From a virus, in the IMG/VR virus record IMGVR_UViG_3300021197_001787, positions 62,001-126,000 of that record: a DNA stretch of 64,000 bases. One strand, given 5' to 3'. A model generated the notes under the pieces. That model had not been told where the DNA came from. It did no database searches and saw only the letters and a program-made list of their open reading frames with translations. Both the position numbers and the translations under genes were made by a program. Below, piece by piece: positions 23,410 to 32,583 of the stretch (positions are counted from its first letter, which is position 1; each line of letters starts with the position of its first letter).

Positions 23410-25877
23410 GAATTTAAGAATCCTTTCCATGTTTTAACTATACTTTCATTTGTCTGCATAAACGATGGTTGGCGAGCATTGATAAACTGAGCCAACACTC
23501 TGTTAAATACCACGTTAAGGTTGTCTTCGTCGTCCATCTCACCCTCTACAAGCTCTTGGAACAATCCAGTCATAATATCGGGCTCATCGGCATTAATCGA
23601 GAATATAGCGGTATATCTAGCCTCTCCAGCGTGTTCCACTGTTGTGGCGTTCATTTGTAAGTAATACTGAGTGTTCTGTTCTTTTCTTGGCGCATCTAAA
23701 AGTTGCTTTCTCAACTCAATTTTAAAGTCGCGAGAATCAAGAATTTGCATAAGCACTTCCATGCCTAATCCTAAATCTTCTGGATCGTAATAGTGAGAGT
23801 ATCTTGCGGTAGACTCATACGAATCGGAGTAATCTCCGTCAGTTTCTAGATCCCATTCATATGAAGTGAGATTGCCGTCGTCAATCGCCATGGCTAAATT
23901 GATGTAATCGCCACCTTCCATTTGTCCTTCGCGCTTGAAGTAACCAGTGAGGATTTCTTCTAAAGCATCTCTTCTATCATCAATTATAGCATCAACTTTT
24001 TGAAGCGCTTCTTGATATTCTTCGGGGAGGGCCATATATGAACCACCATAAATGTCGGGATGCTCAAAATTAACTTGTATGGATAACGTTATTTCATCTC
24101 TGACACGACGGATTGTGGGAGTATCAACATCAGACGGAAAAAATATATCACCAAATATATTATTTAACTCGTCAACTGAGTTCCATACAACTTCTTCCGC
24201 ATTGCTTGGGAGTCTTTTCCAATCACTTACATCCCATTTGGCAACAAAAGCTGCAAAAGGTTTAATAAACGCCCCATCGCCGCCGTCATCACCAACTTCG
24301 TAGTCGGTATATGTTTGAGCCATTCTGTCGTTGTAATCATTCATTATTTGTTCGCATTGCCCATTGTATTGTGCAATCACGTCACCAATTAAATCAGCGT
24401 CCAAAGTTTCCTCGGTGTCTGTGTTCTGGCGCATCGCACCAGCAAATTCAATATTTTTGTCACCCAACAATTGCTTCATTAATACAGCACGACCTGATGC
24501 CTTCGCAGTATCTTCGTAAGAACCACCAAAAATCATAAATTTGCTTAAATCAATCTTATCACCCTCTTTGGGCATGTTTTGTATGACTTCTTCTTGGTTT
24601 GATCTTGCCCAGTCAGTAACTTGATTGGCTAAACCGGGGATATCCGCACCATACACTCGTTTTTCAGGCATTCCAACGTCTTGGCCATCATCATAACGCT
24701 TTGGAGGCTCATCTCCTTCATAATATCTAACATGACGGATGCGTGTGCGAGAAATTGGCTCAATATCGCCGGTAAATGGACGTTTATCGTCAGCAAATAT
24801 CTCACCTTCTTGGATTTCTTGCTCTGCACTATCAATATTACCCGTGTTAGTGGCGCTCAGAAGGTCTTCTGTCTCAACCACGTATGCTACGGCTCCGTGG
24901 CCTTGAGCCTCGGCTACAGCGCATTTATAGTAGGATTGATAGGCATTTGAGCGACTAGCTGGAGAGTGGCAAGAGGTAATCTCGTCAAAATCACTCATTC
25001 TGAGCACATCTATCGGGTGTCGAGTGATAATAATGGAAAATTTGTCATTATCGATGTTATTTATCTCTTTTTTGATGTATCCGGCGTTCTTTTTCCAATA
25101 TTCGCCGTATTCAGTGGCTAGATCAGTTAAATTATAGCCCGCGGGGCCTGCAACGCCCGGATTTACGATATATAAGTAAATTTGGTCACTAATTCTTTCA
25201 AAATTTTCTAATTCTTTCTCATCAAGTGCAGCTTTACGCATTTGCTTTGTAACATAGTGTGAACTAGTAACTGGTTTACCATTTGGGCCTTTATAATCAA
25301 TACCATCCAAGTGATCATAGACTTTTTGGTATAATGCGTCTTTTCTTCGGCTTAAATCAGCCAATTTAGAGAAAAGCTTGCCAATTTTCATCTGAATCTT
25401 CTTGGTTTTCTTCTTGACGGGCTGATCACCCAAAGTATTGAAGATATCGCTGGCTGTACGTAAATCTCGCTCGGCAAACACCATACCTTTCTCCCAATCT
25501 ACATCATATTCTTGAGATCTGAAGAATTCTGCGAACTTTCCAAGCTCTGTAGACGGGTCAGTGGTCGGAAATGGTATAACAACACGCATTTTGCCACTAA
25601 AAAGGTCGTTTAGGGGCAAATTAGCTGGATCTAGGTCGTCTAATACGTCCTCAAGTACTCGCATCTCGTCTTCGGTGACTTCCCGAAGCACTTTTTCGCC
25701 TGAAGAATACAGATCTTCGTTTCTACGTCTCTTCCTTTTGGTTTTTTTGACACAATTAGGCACCATGCGGTTACCTTTTTTCTTTAGGCCGGCTTTCCTA
25801 TAACCTTTCCAGCACTTTTCTTGTAAAGTGTCCAGCAAATTTGCTGTTTTTAACAGGATTAGTTCATCATTGGTCAT
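23406..25877 (-). CDS. Large phage structural-type protein (823 aa)
   Basis: The N-terminus includes CWKGYRKAGLKKKGNRMVPNC, a motif I associate with T4-like marine-phage virion proteins. Residues near 300 read IIITRHPIDVLRMSDFDEITSCHSP, and YYKCAVAEAQGHGAVAYVVE follows, similar in layout to the PcfJ-like region of the 1132-residue protein downstream in this window. The C-terminus is INARQPSFMQTNESIVKTWKGFLNS, a W-x-G-F-L-N leader-like end. It probably belongs to the capsid or its contents. Confidence 0.7.
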   Translation of the reverse strand: MTNDELILLKTANLLDTLQEKCWKGYRKAGLKKKGNRMVPNCVKKTKRKRRRNEDLYSSGEKVLREVTEDEMRVLEDVLDDLDPANLPLNDLFSGKMRVVIPFPTTDPSTELGKFAEFFRSQEYDVDWEKGMVFAERDLRTASDIFNTLGDQPVKKKTKKIQMKIGKLFSKLADLSRRKDALYQKVYDHLDGIDYKGPNGKPVTSSHYVTKQMRKAALDEKELENFERISDQIYLYIVNPGVAGPAGYNLTDLATEYGEYWKKNAGYIKKEINNIDNDKFSIIITRHPIDVLRMSDFDEITSCHSPASRSNAYQSYYKCAVAEAQGHGAVAYVVETEDLLSATNTGNIDSAEQEIQEGEIFADDKRPFTGDIEPISRTRIRHVRYYEGDEPPKRYDDGQDVGMPEKRVYGADIPGLANQVTDWARSNQEEVIQNMPKEGDKIDLSKFMIFGGSYEDTAKASGRAVLMKQLLGDKNIEFAGAMRQNTDTEETLDADLIGDVIAQYNGQCEQIMNDYNDRMAQTYTDYEVGDDGGDGAFIKPFAAFVAKWDVSDWKRLPSNAEEVVWNSVDELNNIFGDIFFPSDVDTPTIRRVRDEITLSIQVNFEHPDIYGGSYMALPEEYQEALQKVDAIIDDRRDALEEILTGYFKREGQMEGGDYINLAMAIDDGNLTSYEWDLETDGDYSDSYESTARYSHYYDPEDLGLGMEVLMQILDSRDFKIELRKQLLDAPRKEQNTQYYLQMNATTVEHAGEARYTAIFSINADEPDIMTGLFQELVEGEMDDEDNLNVVFNRVLAQFINARQPSFMQTNESIVKTWKGFLNS

Positions 25878-25880
25878 TTT

Positions 25881-26348
25881 TTATTCTTCTTTTTCAGTGT
25901 TTGAGCGCTCTTGCCAATCTGCCGAGACTGAATCAGTTTCAATTGGGCCACCTTTAGCCCATGTTCTGCAAGATCTTGCGCTGTGGCATTTAAAATGGTG
26001 CATCCAACAGTACCCCAACACTCCATCTTCATCAGAAGTCTCACCAGGCATACATTCTTTCATTCTAGGAGATACATCGAAAGCAACACAATTCCCACAA
26101 ACTGACTTTGTTGCAGCTTCGGGGGTCGTATTCCAATATTCTGCTATTTTTACCCAGTAATCAGCGGGTTCATCAACATTTAAAGGGCCATATTGTATGT
26201 GTTCAGCTTTGATAGCAGAATCTCGGTTTTTTGTATTTAGCTCCAAGTCTTGAGTAGCCTCCGGACAAACCAAATCCGTAATTTTTGATATAGTAAGTTT
26301 TACTTCTTCCGATAAGTATCGGCGCCAATTTTCAATTAATAGTTTCAT
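25881..26348 (-). CDS. Cys-rich LxE-leader protein (155 aa)
   Basis: Starts MKLLIENWRRYLSEE, a variant of the shared leader. The core has CGNCVAFD, MKECMPG, LGYCWMHHFKCHSARSCRTW. These six to seven cysteines and histidines suit a zinc or iron-sulfur site. It overlaps the lysine-rich gene by 17 nt. It is probably a packaged metal-binding protein; HiPIP-like or zinc-finger roles cannot be separated. Confidence 0.7.
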   Translation of the reverse strand: MKLLIENWRRYLSEEVKLTISKITDLVCPEATQDLELNTKNRDSAIKAEHIQYGPLNVDEPADYWVKIAEYWNTTPEAATKSVCGNCVAFDVSPRMKECMPGETSDEDGVLGYCWMHHFKCHSARSCRTWAKGGPIETDSVSADWQERSNTEKEE

Positions 26349-27705
26349 CTTGTTCCTTCATTGATTTAGAACCACGGCATTTCCACTTTTTACGTGATAA
26401 TGCATTCGCACATGGCGGATTCTTACACTTTTTAATTTTTGCTGACCGAGCACAGTATGCATCACCTTTCTTTGTGCCGGGCCTGATACGATCACCACCA
26501 CCTTTTGCTTGTCCTTTTTGGCCAAATGAGCGACATTTACCATTTACACGCTTAGCAAAGCGTTTTCCTTTGGAGGGCTTACAAGCTTTCTTCTTTTTTT
26601 TCTCTTCTAAGCTGTCCATTAAGATAATATCACCATCTTCGTGGACTTTTATATTGTTCGAAGAGTCTATAATCTTGTTTATTTCTTCTTTTGACGCCTT
26701 TGTATGTGTCTTCAGTGCGTCCATACCAGCAGCACCACCTTCATCGCGTAAAGCTTTTATAACTTTTGCTTTTAAATTAGATTTTTTTCCCTCATTTAAA
26801 CTTCCAACCAATGCCTTACCAAGTTCTTCAACCTCATTTGATTTTATTTTGGTTATATCAGTCACAGGTTTATTTAATTGGCGTGCAATTTCTGCTGCGT
26901 GTTTTTTTGCAATATCAGGTGTTAACCAACCAGGAACGTTCTGAAATGAACCCTGAACGCCAGATTCACTTTGGCCTAGGACATCTACGTAGTTTAAATA
27001 TCCGTGTGGCATACCGTCTGCTGGTTCAATCCAATAGTTTGCAATATCCCGGCCGGCCTGTGGTCCGCTACTTTGATTACTCTTTGAGTCACCACTCAAA
27101 GTAGATTTAATTTTATCTAAAAAGCCTTCATGCAAAACTTGAGTCAATTCATCCTCAATCATAATTTCAAGAGATTCTTTCTTAGAATTACCCCAGTTTT
27201 TAGCGCCAACCTTACGACATTTAACAAGAGCACCAGAAGCATAAGCAGATGGCCACACTTTATAGCGTGATTTTACCTTGCGATAGCAAGCATCTTTTTT
27301 ACCAGATGACTTTTTCTTCTTCTTCTTTTTCTTCTTGCGCTTTTCGTCAAGCACTGCTTCAAGTTCTTCTTTGATAATTTGCTCTAAATCCATGTATAAT
27401 TCCTCATTTTTCTTAGATTTCTTTTTAGCTTTTTTACCCCATGATTTGCCCTTACCACGCTCTTTGCAAGCGCCCGGGGTTGGTCTACAAGCAGGGTATT
27501 TCTTACGTTTCTCTCCTGAACCACGTCCACAAGATTTATAACCACCCTTTCCATCAGGTGAATTGCAATCAACCCACCCTTTTTTCTTGCCTTTGGCGCC
27601 TTTTCTACCAAACCAATCTCTTAAAGACGATTCCTTGCTAGATTCAGATCCGGCCTTTTTGCGTTTTTTCTTTTTCTCGTCTAACGGGCCGTATAGATCG
27701 TCCAT
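26332..27705 (-). CDS. Lysine-rich DUF5872-like virion protein (457 aa)
   Basis: ATG at 27705 (MDDLYGPLDE) is chosen over the TTG at 27723; PLDE is itself an LxE cleavage site. SSLRDWFGRKGAKGKKKGW, SCGRGSGEKRKKYPACRPTPGAC is a DUF5872-type module. DACYRKVKSRYKVWPSAYASGALVKCRKVGAKNWG is a second, repeated phage motif, and the C-terminus repeats the Cys/Lys-rich theme. The protein is very basic, and condensation of packaged DNA is a reasonable inference. Confidence 0.72.
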   Translation of the reverse strand: MDDLYGPLDEKKKKRKKAGSESSKESSLRDWFGRKGAKGKKKGWVDCNSPDGKGGYKSCGRGSGEKRKKYPACRPTPGACKERGKGKSWGKKAKKKSKKNEELYMDLEQIIKEELEAVLDEKRKKKKKKKKKSSGKKDACYRKVKSRYKVWPSAYASGALVKCRKVGAKNWGNSKKESLEIMIEDELTQVLHEGFLDKIKSTLSGDSKSNQSSGPQAGRDIANYWIEPADGMPHGYLNYVDVLGQSESGVQGSFQNVPGWLTPDIAKKHAAEIARQLNKPVTDITKIKSNEVEELGKALVGSLNEGKKSNLKAKVIKALRDEGGAAGMDALKTHTKASKEEINKIIDSSNNIKVHEDGDIILMDSLEEKKKKKACKPSKGKRFAKRVNGKCRSFGQKGQAKGGGDRIRPGTKKGDAYCARSAKIKKCKNPPCANALSRKKWKCRGSKSMKEQDETIN

Positions 27706-27731
27706 AGTAGTTTTAATCCTCAAGGTACTGA

Positions 27732-27740
27732 CTTAAATAG
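27732..27740 (-). promoter_or_regulatory. CTATTTAAG upstream motif
   Basis: A CTATTTA-type motif 26 nt before the start of the lysine-rich protein. Confidence 0.35.
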
Positions 27741-27758
27741 TATGTTTAAGCTTAAGAT

Positions 27759-29456
27759 TTAATCACTATCTCTTACTTTTTCTGTTCCAGTAGCTATATC
27801 TTCTGCATCTGCCTTAGCTTCACCAGCCAGGGAGTCGTCTTCAAGGCCACCGGCCACATAAGCATTTAAGTTTGAGGATAAGTCTTTAAGATCTCTAAAA
27901 ATACTAAAAATCTGGTCATTAACAGCCCCAACAGACGCATCTAACATGTCTTGTAACCCTTGTGCACCAATATTAATAACACCAACTTCAAATTGATCTC
28001 CATAGGGAAAAAGATTATTTTGGTCTGCTATACTGGGTAATTTAGTTAACTGACCTTTCGACAACTCAAACTGTTTATTATTCAGATAACCCTGTGAAGT
28101 CTGCAGTGCTATATTGTAGAGCTGAGGATCTTGTTTCAGATTTTCAAGTACTTTCAATGATTTTTTGACGGGCATAAATTTAAGTTCTTTAAACTTTTCT
28201 GCTCTCGCGGACCCTCTTGCACCAGCTTTTTTACGAGCAGTTGTTGCTTTTTGATAAGCCACATCAATTATCTGATTGATTACAGCAATCTCTGCATCTT
28301 CTAGTCCCATTTGACCCAGCATTTGGTTTTTCAATTTTACAGGAAAGTTTACATAACCAAATCGTTTATTATTGCTTACAAAAGTATAGTCTTTCATATC
28401 TACAATGTTAGCTAATTCAGCTGCAAGATTCATCTTGGCTGGTTCAATTCCTTTCGCTGCAGCTAGTTCGTTTGCTATATTTATAAATGCGTCAACAACT
28501 GGTTTTAAATCTACAAAAGTAGCGGCCGGTAGTGTAAGAAAATCTTCCAAGCCGCCTGGCCCAGTATTTTGGAGACCAGCGCGCAGGTCCTCAATTGATT
28601 CCGAAAACTTTGTCGGTATTTTAATAAGGTCTAATTCTTTTGGCTTCAGGCCGAGAATTTGTATAAAGTTGTCTCTAGTAAAATTGAAGGCATAGAAATT
28701 TAGTTTACCTGTTTGTTCAAGGCCACTACCATTCAAATCTTTTGTTACAACAACATATTCCATAAAGCCTGCATCAATCTCACCTTTGCCTGTTAAATCA
28801 TCAACCAACTGTTTATAAGAACCGCCGACTTTCAATGAACCTTCTTTATAGAGTTTAAGAGAAATCGGTCGACCTCCTTGGCTGATCACGATATCGGCAA
28901 TAGTGCCGGCACCGCCAGCCGGAATTTGTTTTCCAGTTTCAGCATCGAGAAGTACAGCCAAAAAGGATTCAAAAGCGAAGCCTGCAGATGAAGCATTAAA
29001 GTTGGTGATAATATTAGTCAAAGTTTTATAAAATACAAGGTTAGAAATAACATTCTTAATCTGCTGTCCCGGAGTATCTCCTTGCGCCTCGGGCACCGGA
29101 TTTTCGTAATAAGCGTTCAACGCTTCAATTTTAGAACTTAATTCTCCGCCGGGCGCAATGTTGTTAAGGAATTGTGCTAAGTCCTGGCCAGCCGCAGTTC
29201 TGACTTCCTTCCCTTCACCGTCAGGAGTAGCTAAAGAACCCCACCCAATCTCAGTGATTGGAAGAGTAGGAATAAGGTCAATGGTAAGTTTTTGAGACTT
29301 TCTACCTTTTTGTTTTTCTTGTATAACATCTGGCACCAGATATTGTGATATGGGAAGCTCCATGACCTCTGCTACCATTTCTAACAAACTTTCCATATTT
29401 ATAGTTGTTTGCTTTTTGCTGTATTCTTCGTTGAGAATTGATTTTAAGTCTGACAT
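27759..29456 (-). CDS. Hypothetical phage protein with LNE at N-terminus (565 aa)
   Basis: Starts MSDLKSILNEEYSKKQ, with LNE at residues 8-10. The body mixes helices with regions such as AGGAGTIADIVISQGGRPISLKLYKEGSLKVGGSYKQLVDDL, which resembles a nuclease-like or ligand-binding beta core but shows no clear catalytic set. Its position among virion-type genes and its length suggest a structural or packaged protein. Confidence 0.65.
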   Translation of the reverse strand: MSDLKSILNEEYSKKQTTINMESLLEMVAEVMELPISQYLVPDVIQEKQKGRKSQKLTIDLIPTLPITEIGWGSLATPDGEGKEVRTAAGQDLAQFLNNIAPGGELSSKIEALNAYYENPVPEAQGDTPGQQIKNVISNLVFYKTLTNIITNFNASSAGFAFESFLAVLLDAETGKQIPAGGAGTIADIVISQGGRPISLKLYKEGSLKVGGSYKQLVDDLTGKGEIDAGFMEYVVVTKDLNGSGLEQTGKLNFYAFNFTRDNFIQILGLKPKELDLIKIPTKFSESIEDLRAGLQNTGPGGLEDFLTLPAATFVDLKPVVDAFINIANELAAAKGIEPAKMNLAAELANIVDMKDYTFVSNNKRFGYVNFPVKLKNQMLGQMGLEDAEIAVINQIIDVAYQKATTARKKAGARGSARAEKFKELKFMPVKKSLKVLENLKQDPQLYNIALQTSQGYLNNKQFELSKGQLTKLPSIADQNNLFPYGDQFEVGVINIGAQGLQDMLDASVGAVNDQIFSIFRDLKDLSSNLNAYVAGGLEDDSLAGEAKADAEDIATGTEKVRDSD

Positions 29457-29493
29457 TATATAATCCTATTATGTGTGTATAAGTAGTTTTATT

Positions 29494-30222
29494 TTAACAG
29501 AATTTCATCTTGTTGTATTTACAAATTAATTTAATTGGCTTTTCAATATCTAGTTTTTGTACTGGCACCACCCAAATCATATCTTCTACAATTGCAATGT
29601 TGGGATAATATTCAACATCAACGCCCCATAGGACGCCTACTACTTCTCCAGATTTGTTATAAATTACTGAACCTGAACACCCAAACCAACCATAGGTGTG
29701 CAAAATTATTTGCTTGCCAGAATCTGGTTTATCCTCATAACCAGCGACACGACCACGAATTGTCATAAGTTTATGAGAGGACGGAAAGCCAGAATATGTT
29801 ATACGATCAGATATGTCAGCTATATTTTTCATTGGCTTATATTTCATTGGCTCAAAAAATCTAAATTTGTCTGCAACATATAATACTGCTATATCATCCT
29901 TTGCACTTGAATAAACTAAAGTTGTCTGTTTGTATTCTTCGCCTTTCGCAACAGTATAATTGGTGCCCAAAGGTCCGTCAGCTACATGTTGCGCTGTGAG
30001 GACAAAATAAAATCCTTTGTGTACTAAATAAGAACCGGATCCGTGCCCGCCATTAGCTAAGACTTTTACGGCCGCGGCCCTAACTTTTAATTCCACTTTT
30101 GAAAAAGAAGTGTTGACAGATTCAACAATAACAGCAGAAGACTCATTGGTGTTGTTTGTTTGAGGTATCTCTACCGGTGTAGCCCCCATTAACATAGCTA
30201 CAAACAATAATAAATTTTTCAT
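29494..30222 (-). CDS. Trypsin-like serine protease, exported (242 aa)
   Basis: A hydrophobic signal peptide (NLLLFVAMLMGA) is followed by a chymotrypsin-fold protease with His79 (VLTAQHV), Asp109 or 110 (SAKDDIAVL) and Ser183 (GWFGCSGSVIYN), all in the right order. It resembles bacterial trypsin-like peptidases of the DegP type without PDZ domains. A second relative lies at 54671. It should act in the periplasm of the infected cell. Confidence 0.82.
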   Translation of the reverse strand: MKNLLLFVAMLMGATPVEIPQTNNTNESSAVIVESVNTSFSKVELKVRAAAVKVLANGGHGSGSYLVHKGFYFVLTAQHVADGPLGTNYTVAKGEEYKQTTLVYSSAKDDIAVLYVADKFRFFEPMKYKPMKNIADISDRITYSGFPSSHKLMTIRGRVAGYEDKPDSGKQIILHTYGWFGCSGSVIYNKSGEVVGVLWGVDVEYYPNIAIVEDMIWVVPVQKLDIEKPIKLICKYNKMKFC

Positions 30223-30269
30223 TTTTTGCCCCTTATAATTTAATTGCTTACTCCATTAACTAGATTACC

Positions 30270-30500
30270 TTATGCTTTAGAAACTATTTCTAACGAAGTA
30301 AAGCCATAATCAAAAATAAGATTTTCATTTAAGATTAAAACACGAACATACGGAAACATTGTTTCTTGTTGCGTTATCGCCTTATGTAAGACAATGCCTA
30401 ATTTGTTTTTGTTAACTTTAACAAGATCGCCTACACTATAGGAACTCATCCACCCATTTTCTGTAATATGGAAACCATCTTCGCTATGGTATTCTTTCAT
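30270..30500 (-). CDS. KVGDLV-family small protein (76 aa)
   Basis: ATG at 30500. YSVGDLVKVNKNKLGIVLHKAITQQETMFPYVRVLIL gives the opening strand, the L-G-I-V strand and a V-R-V-L-I strand. It ends TSLEIVSKA, the family C-terminus. It overlaps the gene before by 17 nt. Confidence 0.68.
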   Translation of the reverse strand: MKEYHSEDGFHITENGWMSSYSVGDLVKVNKNKLGIVLHKAITQQETMFPYVRVLILNENLIFDYGFTSLEIVSKA

Positions 30501-30783
30501 TCTGCTCAACTGAGTGCCACTCCACTGTTCCTATGGCGATAGAGAATTTCAGTCCCTCTTCTTCCATGATTGTGTTAACTTTTTCCGAATCAGGCTTATT
30601 GTTCTTAAAAAGCTTTACTTCCCAAAGATATACATCATCCTTGATCATATCAATATGATGTATACGATTCACCAAAGTGCCTTTTATATTTGCCATATGA
30701 TCAAAAATAATATCGCCGACATTCAATGTAACCTTTTCTGCCTCAGCACGCAACAATTCCAAGTCATTCTGGTTTTTCAACAT
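30484..30783 (-). CDS. KVGDLV-family-like small protein (99 aa)
   Basis: ATG at 30783 with GGAG 8 nt upstream. After a helical N-terminus, VTLNVGDIIFDHMANIKGTLVNRIHHIDMIKDDVYLWEVKLFK shows the family strands. It overlaps both neighbours, as members of these chains often do. Confidence 0.6.
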   Translation of the reverse strand: MLKNQNDLELLRAEAEKVTLNVGDIIFDHMANIKGTLVNRIHHIDMIKDDVYLWEVKLFKNNKPDSEKVNTIMEEEGLKFSIAIGTVEWHSVEQNERIP

Positions 30784-31036
30784 TACATGGCTCCATTCTT
30801 CCAGCATTAATCATACCAAGTAAACCAATTTCAGTATACACTTGATTTCTATTGGTGTTATCGGTACAGGGTCCAGTCCATAAAATGTCCCAAGCCCAAA
30901 CCGGTTCGGAATCTTCCCAATCGGACATAACGTTGTGCCGTGTGACCAAAACACCTATATCTTTACTCATGACGTCCTTGAAAACCATTCCTGCGTGTAG
31001 ATCATCTGGATAATATCTATTTGCGTAATACATCAT
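30764..31036 (-). CDS. KVGDLV-family-like small protein (90 aa)
   Basis: LHAGMVFKDVMSKDIGVLVTRHNVMSDWEDSEPVWAWDILWTG keeps the G-x-V-F, I-G-V-L-V and I-L-W strands of the family. It overlaps the next gene by 20 nt and the gene before by 20 nt. Confidence 0.58.
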   Translation of the reverse strand: MMYYANRYYPDDLHAGMVFKDVMSKDIGVLVTRHNVMSDWEDSEPVWAWDILWTGPCTDNTNRNQVYTEIGLLGMINAGRMEPCNVEKPE

Positions 31037-31337
31037 AATAATTAGCTTCGGATATGCTTATCAGGAGCCAATTATTAGTTGGTTGCACACAGTCATAAGT
31101 AAAATATTTGATTTTTTTGCTAGCAATATTAGAAGAAGTACCAAAATTGCACTCGTTTTTAGGATACAAATCCGGCGGTGGAGTGTCAACAACCGGACTT
31201 TTGTTTAAAGGCATAGCATGCGGCACCGGCGCCACGTAAACCGGGAAATGGTTGGCGCTAAAGATAGTGCCGGCCAAAGACACCACAACAAGAATTATTT
31301 GTGATAACGAATTCATTTCTCTAAAAAAATTTTTCAT
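31017..31337 (-). CDS. Exported or membrane-anchored hypothetical protein (106 aa)
   Basis: LSQIILVVVSLAGTIFSANHF is a signal anchor or transmembrane helix, followed by a proline-rich stretch (APVPHAMPLNKSPVVDTPPPD) and two cysteines (NECNFG, YDCVQP). The C-terminal domain faces the periplasm if the helix is a signal anchor. No family is recognised. Confidence 0.5.
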   Translation of the reverse strand: MKNFFREMNSLSQIILVVVSLAGTIFSANHFPVYVAPVPHAMPLNKSPVVDTPPPDLYPKNECNFGTSSNIASKKIKYFTYDCVQPTNNWLLISISEANYYDVLRK

Positions 31338-31355
31338 CCTTGTTTAGTGAGATAA

Positions 31356-31628
31356 TCAGACTTTTATGCGATCAATGATGTAAGGATGTTGTAAGGACAA
31401 GTCTTTATACAGCCTTTTGAGAACTTTCTTTGATACATCCCCAATTTGTTCTTTTGTAGCGGAAGAATCAAGCTCTTTTCTAACCTCTTTTTCAATCATC
31501 GCCTTGAGATCAGCATTTTTAATGGCGGCCTCGGCCTCTTTAGCAGCAATTTTTTTGATTTGCGCTTTATCAGCATTATCAAGCTCTTCGATAATGAGTT
31601 GTTTTAATTTTGTTGTTGTAAGTTTCAT
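31356..31628 (-). CDS. Small helical protein with IIE leader (90 aa)
   Basis: Starts TTTKLKQLIIEELDNAD; the I-I-E at the end of the first helix fits a prohead-protease-type site. The remainder is one long charged helical region (KAQIKKIAAKEAEAAIKNADLKAMI). Similar small proteins occur in T4-like marine phages. It may be a scaffold or internal protein. Confidence 0.55.
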   Translation of the reverse strand: MKLTTTKLKQLIIEELDNADKAQIKKIAAKEAEAAIKNADLKAMIEKEVRKELDSSATKEQIGDVSKKVLKRLYKDLSLQHPYIIDRIKV

Positions 31629-31833
31629 GTTTATTTAAACCAAAAATTTTTCCACTTTTAAATAGTTCGCCAAACGCAGTTTCTTCCGTAAAATTTTCCT
31701 TTGCGCTTACAATACTTACAATTCACTCACAATCGCAGAACGCAGTGAACCAGCATAATCTAACACAACCAACACAGAAAAGGCAGTATAAGCGATTTAA
31801 ACCACCTTTAACGTGCAATTAGTAAGCCACAGC
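31629..31833. other. Intergenic stretch, nothing further recognised
   Basis: Contains one CTATTTAA motif; no supported open frame or hairpin-plus-T-run was seen. Confidence 0.5.
31658..31665 (-). promoter_or_regulatory. CTATTTAA upstream motif
   Basis: AACTATTTAAAAG 29 nt before the start of the small helical protein. Confidence 0.3.
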
Positions 31834-32130
31834 TTATGGACTCTTCACCATCGCAGCTCCAAGGGCGTCATAGGCGAGCTTTTCGTCTAATCGCACAAGC
31901 TCGCTTTCATAATGGTACGATAAATTGCCCTTTATATCGGGCGTCTTGTTGAACCACTTTATTCCACACAGCACGTAGCGACCTGTAATCCCCCTTTCCA
32001 CGATTTCTACGATGGTGCCCCATGATGACGTGCTTTTAACGAACGGTTCCATGACAGTGAAAGTCACAACATCCCCCAACTTTACTCTCGTTTCTTTCGC
32101 CTTCTTGATTTTATTGTTAAGCGTGCTCAT
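31834..32130 (-). CDS. KVGDLV-family small protein (98 aa)
   Basis: ATG at 32130 overlaps the upstream stop as ATGA. VKLGDVVTFTVMEPFVKSTSSWGTIVEIVERG, then YVLCGIKWFNKTPDI, the classic V-G-D-V-V, W-G-T-I-V and I-K-W-F strands. The C-terminal helix is longer than usual. Confidence 0.68.
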   Translation of the reverse strand: MSTLNNKIKKAKETRVKLGDVVTFTVMEPFVKSTSSWGTIVEIVERGITGRYVLCGIKWFNKTPDIKGNLSYHYESELVRLDEKLAYDALGAAMVKSP

Positions 32131-32387
32131 TGGCAAGTTAGCCTTAAGTGATCACGTATCTCAGTCGTTTTTTTAGCCGCTTTAAACCAAAATATTGTAT
32201 ACGTACGATATATTGAGCCGCCCGTATACCCTGCCGTGGAACTGCTCTTTTCTATTACAACACCCAGTGACCCATCCCTGGCCTCATCATAAATCATGAA
32301 GTCTGGTGTATAGCTATACCCACAAAACGTAACCAAGTCCCCCACGTCTAGTTCTTCTAGATGTATATTGTAATCATCGATGCCCAC
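32127..32387 (-). CDS. KVGDLV-family small protein (86 aa)
   Basis: ELDVGDLVTFCGYSYTPDFMIYDEARDGSLGVVIEKSS, then YTIFWFKAAKKTTEIRDHLRLTC. It is the most upstream member of the left-hand group, starting 196 bp below the 32.6-kb boundary region. Confidence 0.7.
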   Translation of the reverse strand: MGIDDYNIHLEELDVGDLVTFCGYSYTPDFMIYDEARDGSLGVVIEKSSSTAGYTGGSIYRTYTIFWFKAAKKTTEIRDHLRLTCQ

Positions 32388-32583
32388 ATAAGTAATTATC
32401 TGGGAAATTTTTACTGGCGTATTTTTTAAACTCAGAAATCTGCAGCCGTATCGTGAACGTACTTAGTCGGCCTCCAGACGCACGCCGGATACATAGAGAC
32501 ATACATTCCGGTGGTGGGGGGGTAGGGGGGTACCCCCGCCTCCTGTCAAGCTCCTGTCAAAAGATATGTCAGCATGCTGTCAA
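32388..32583. other. Non-coding boundary stretch with G-run palindrome and TGACA repeats
   Basis: Around 32510-32540 the sequence is G-rich and contains GGGGGTACCCCC, a perfect palindrome. Directly after it, four TGTCA units (32546-32585) are spaced irregularly. These are the same TTGACA/TGACA boxes as in the three-box promoters but without a matching -10 in the right place. Nothing coding is supported. Confidence 0.5.

Noticed and set aside
26700-27700. Lysine-rich runs as sequencing or frame artefacts
   Set aside because: The protein has ordered Cys/Trp modules repeated along it, so the frame is real.
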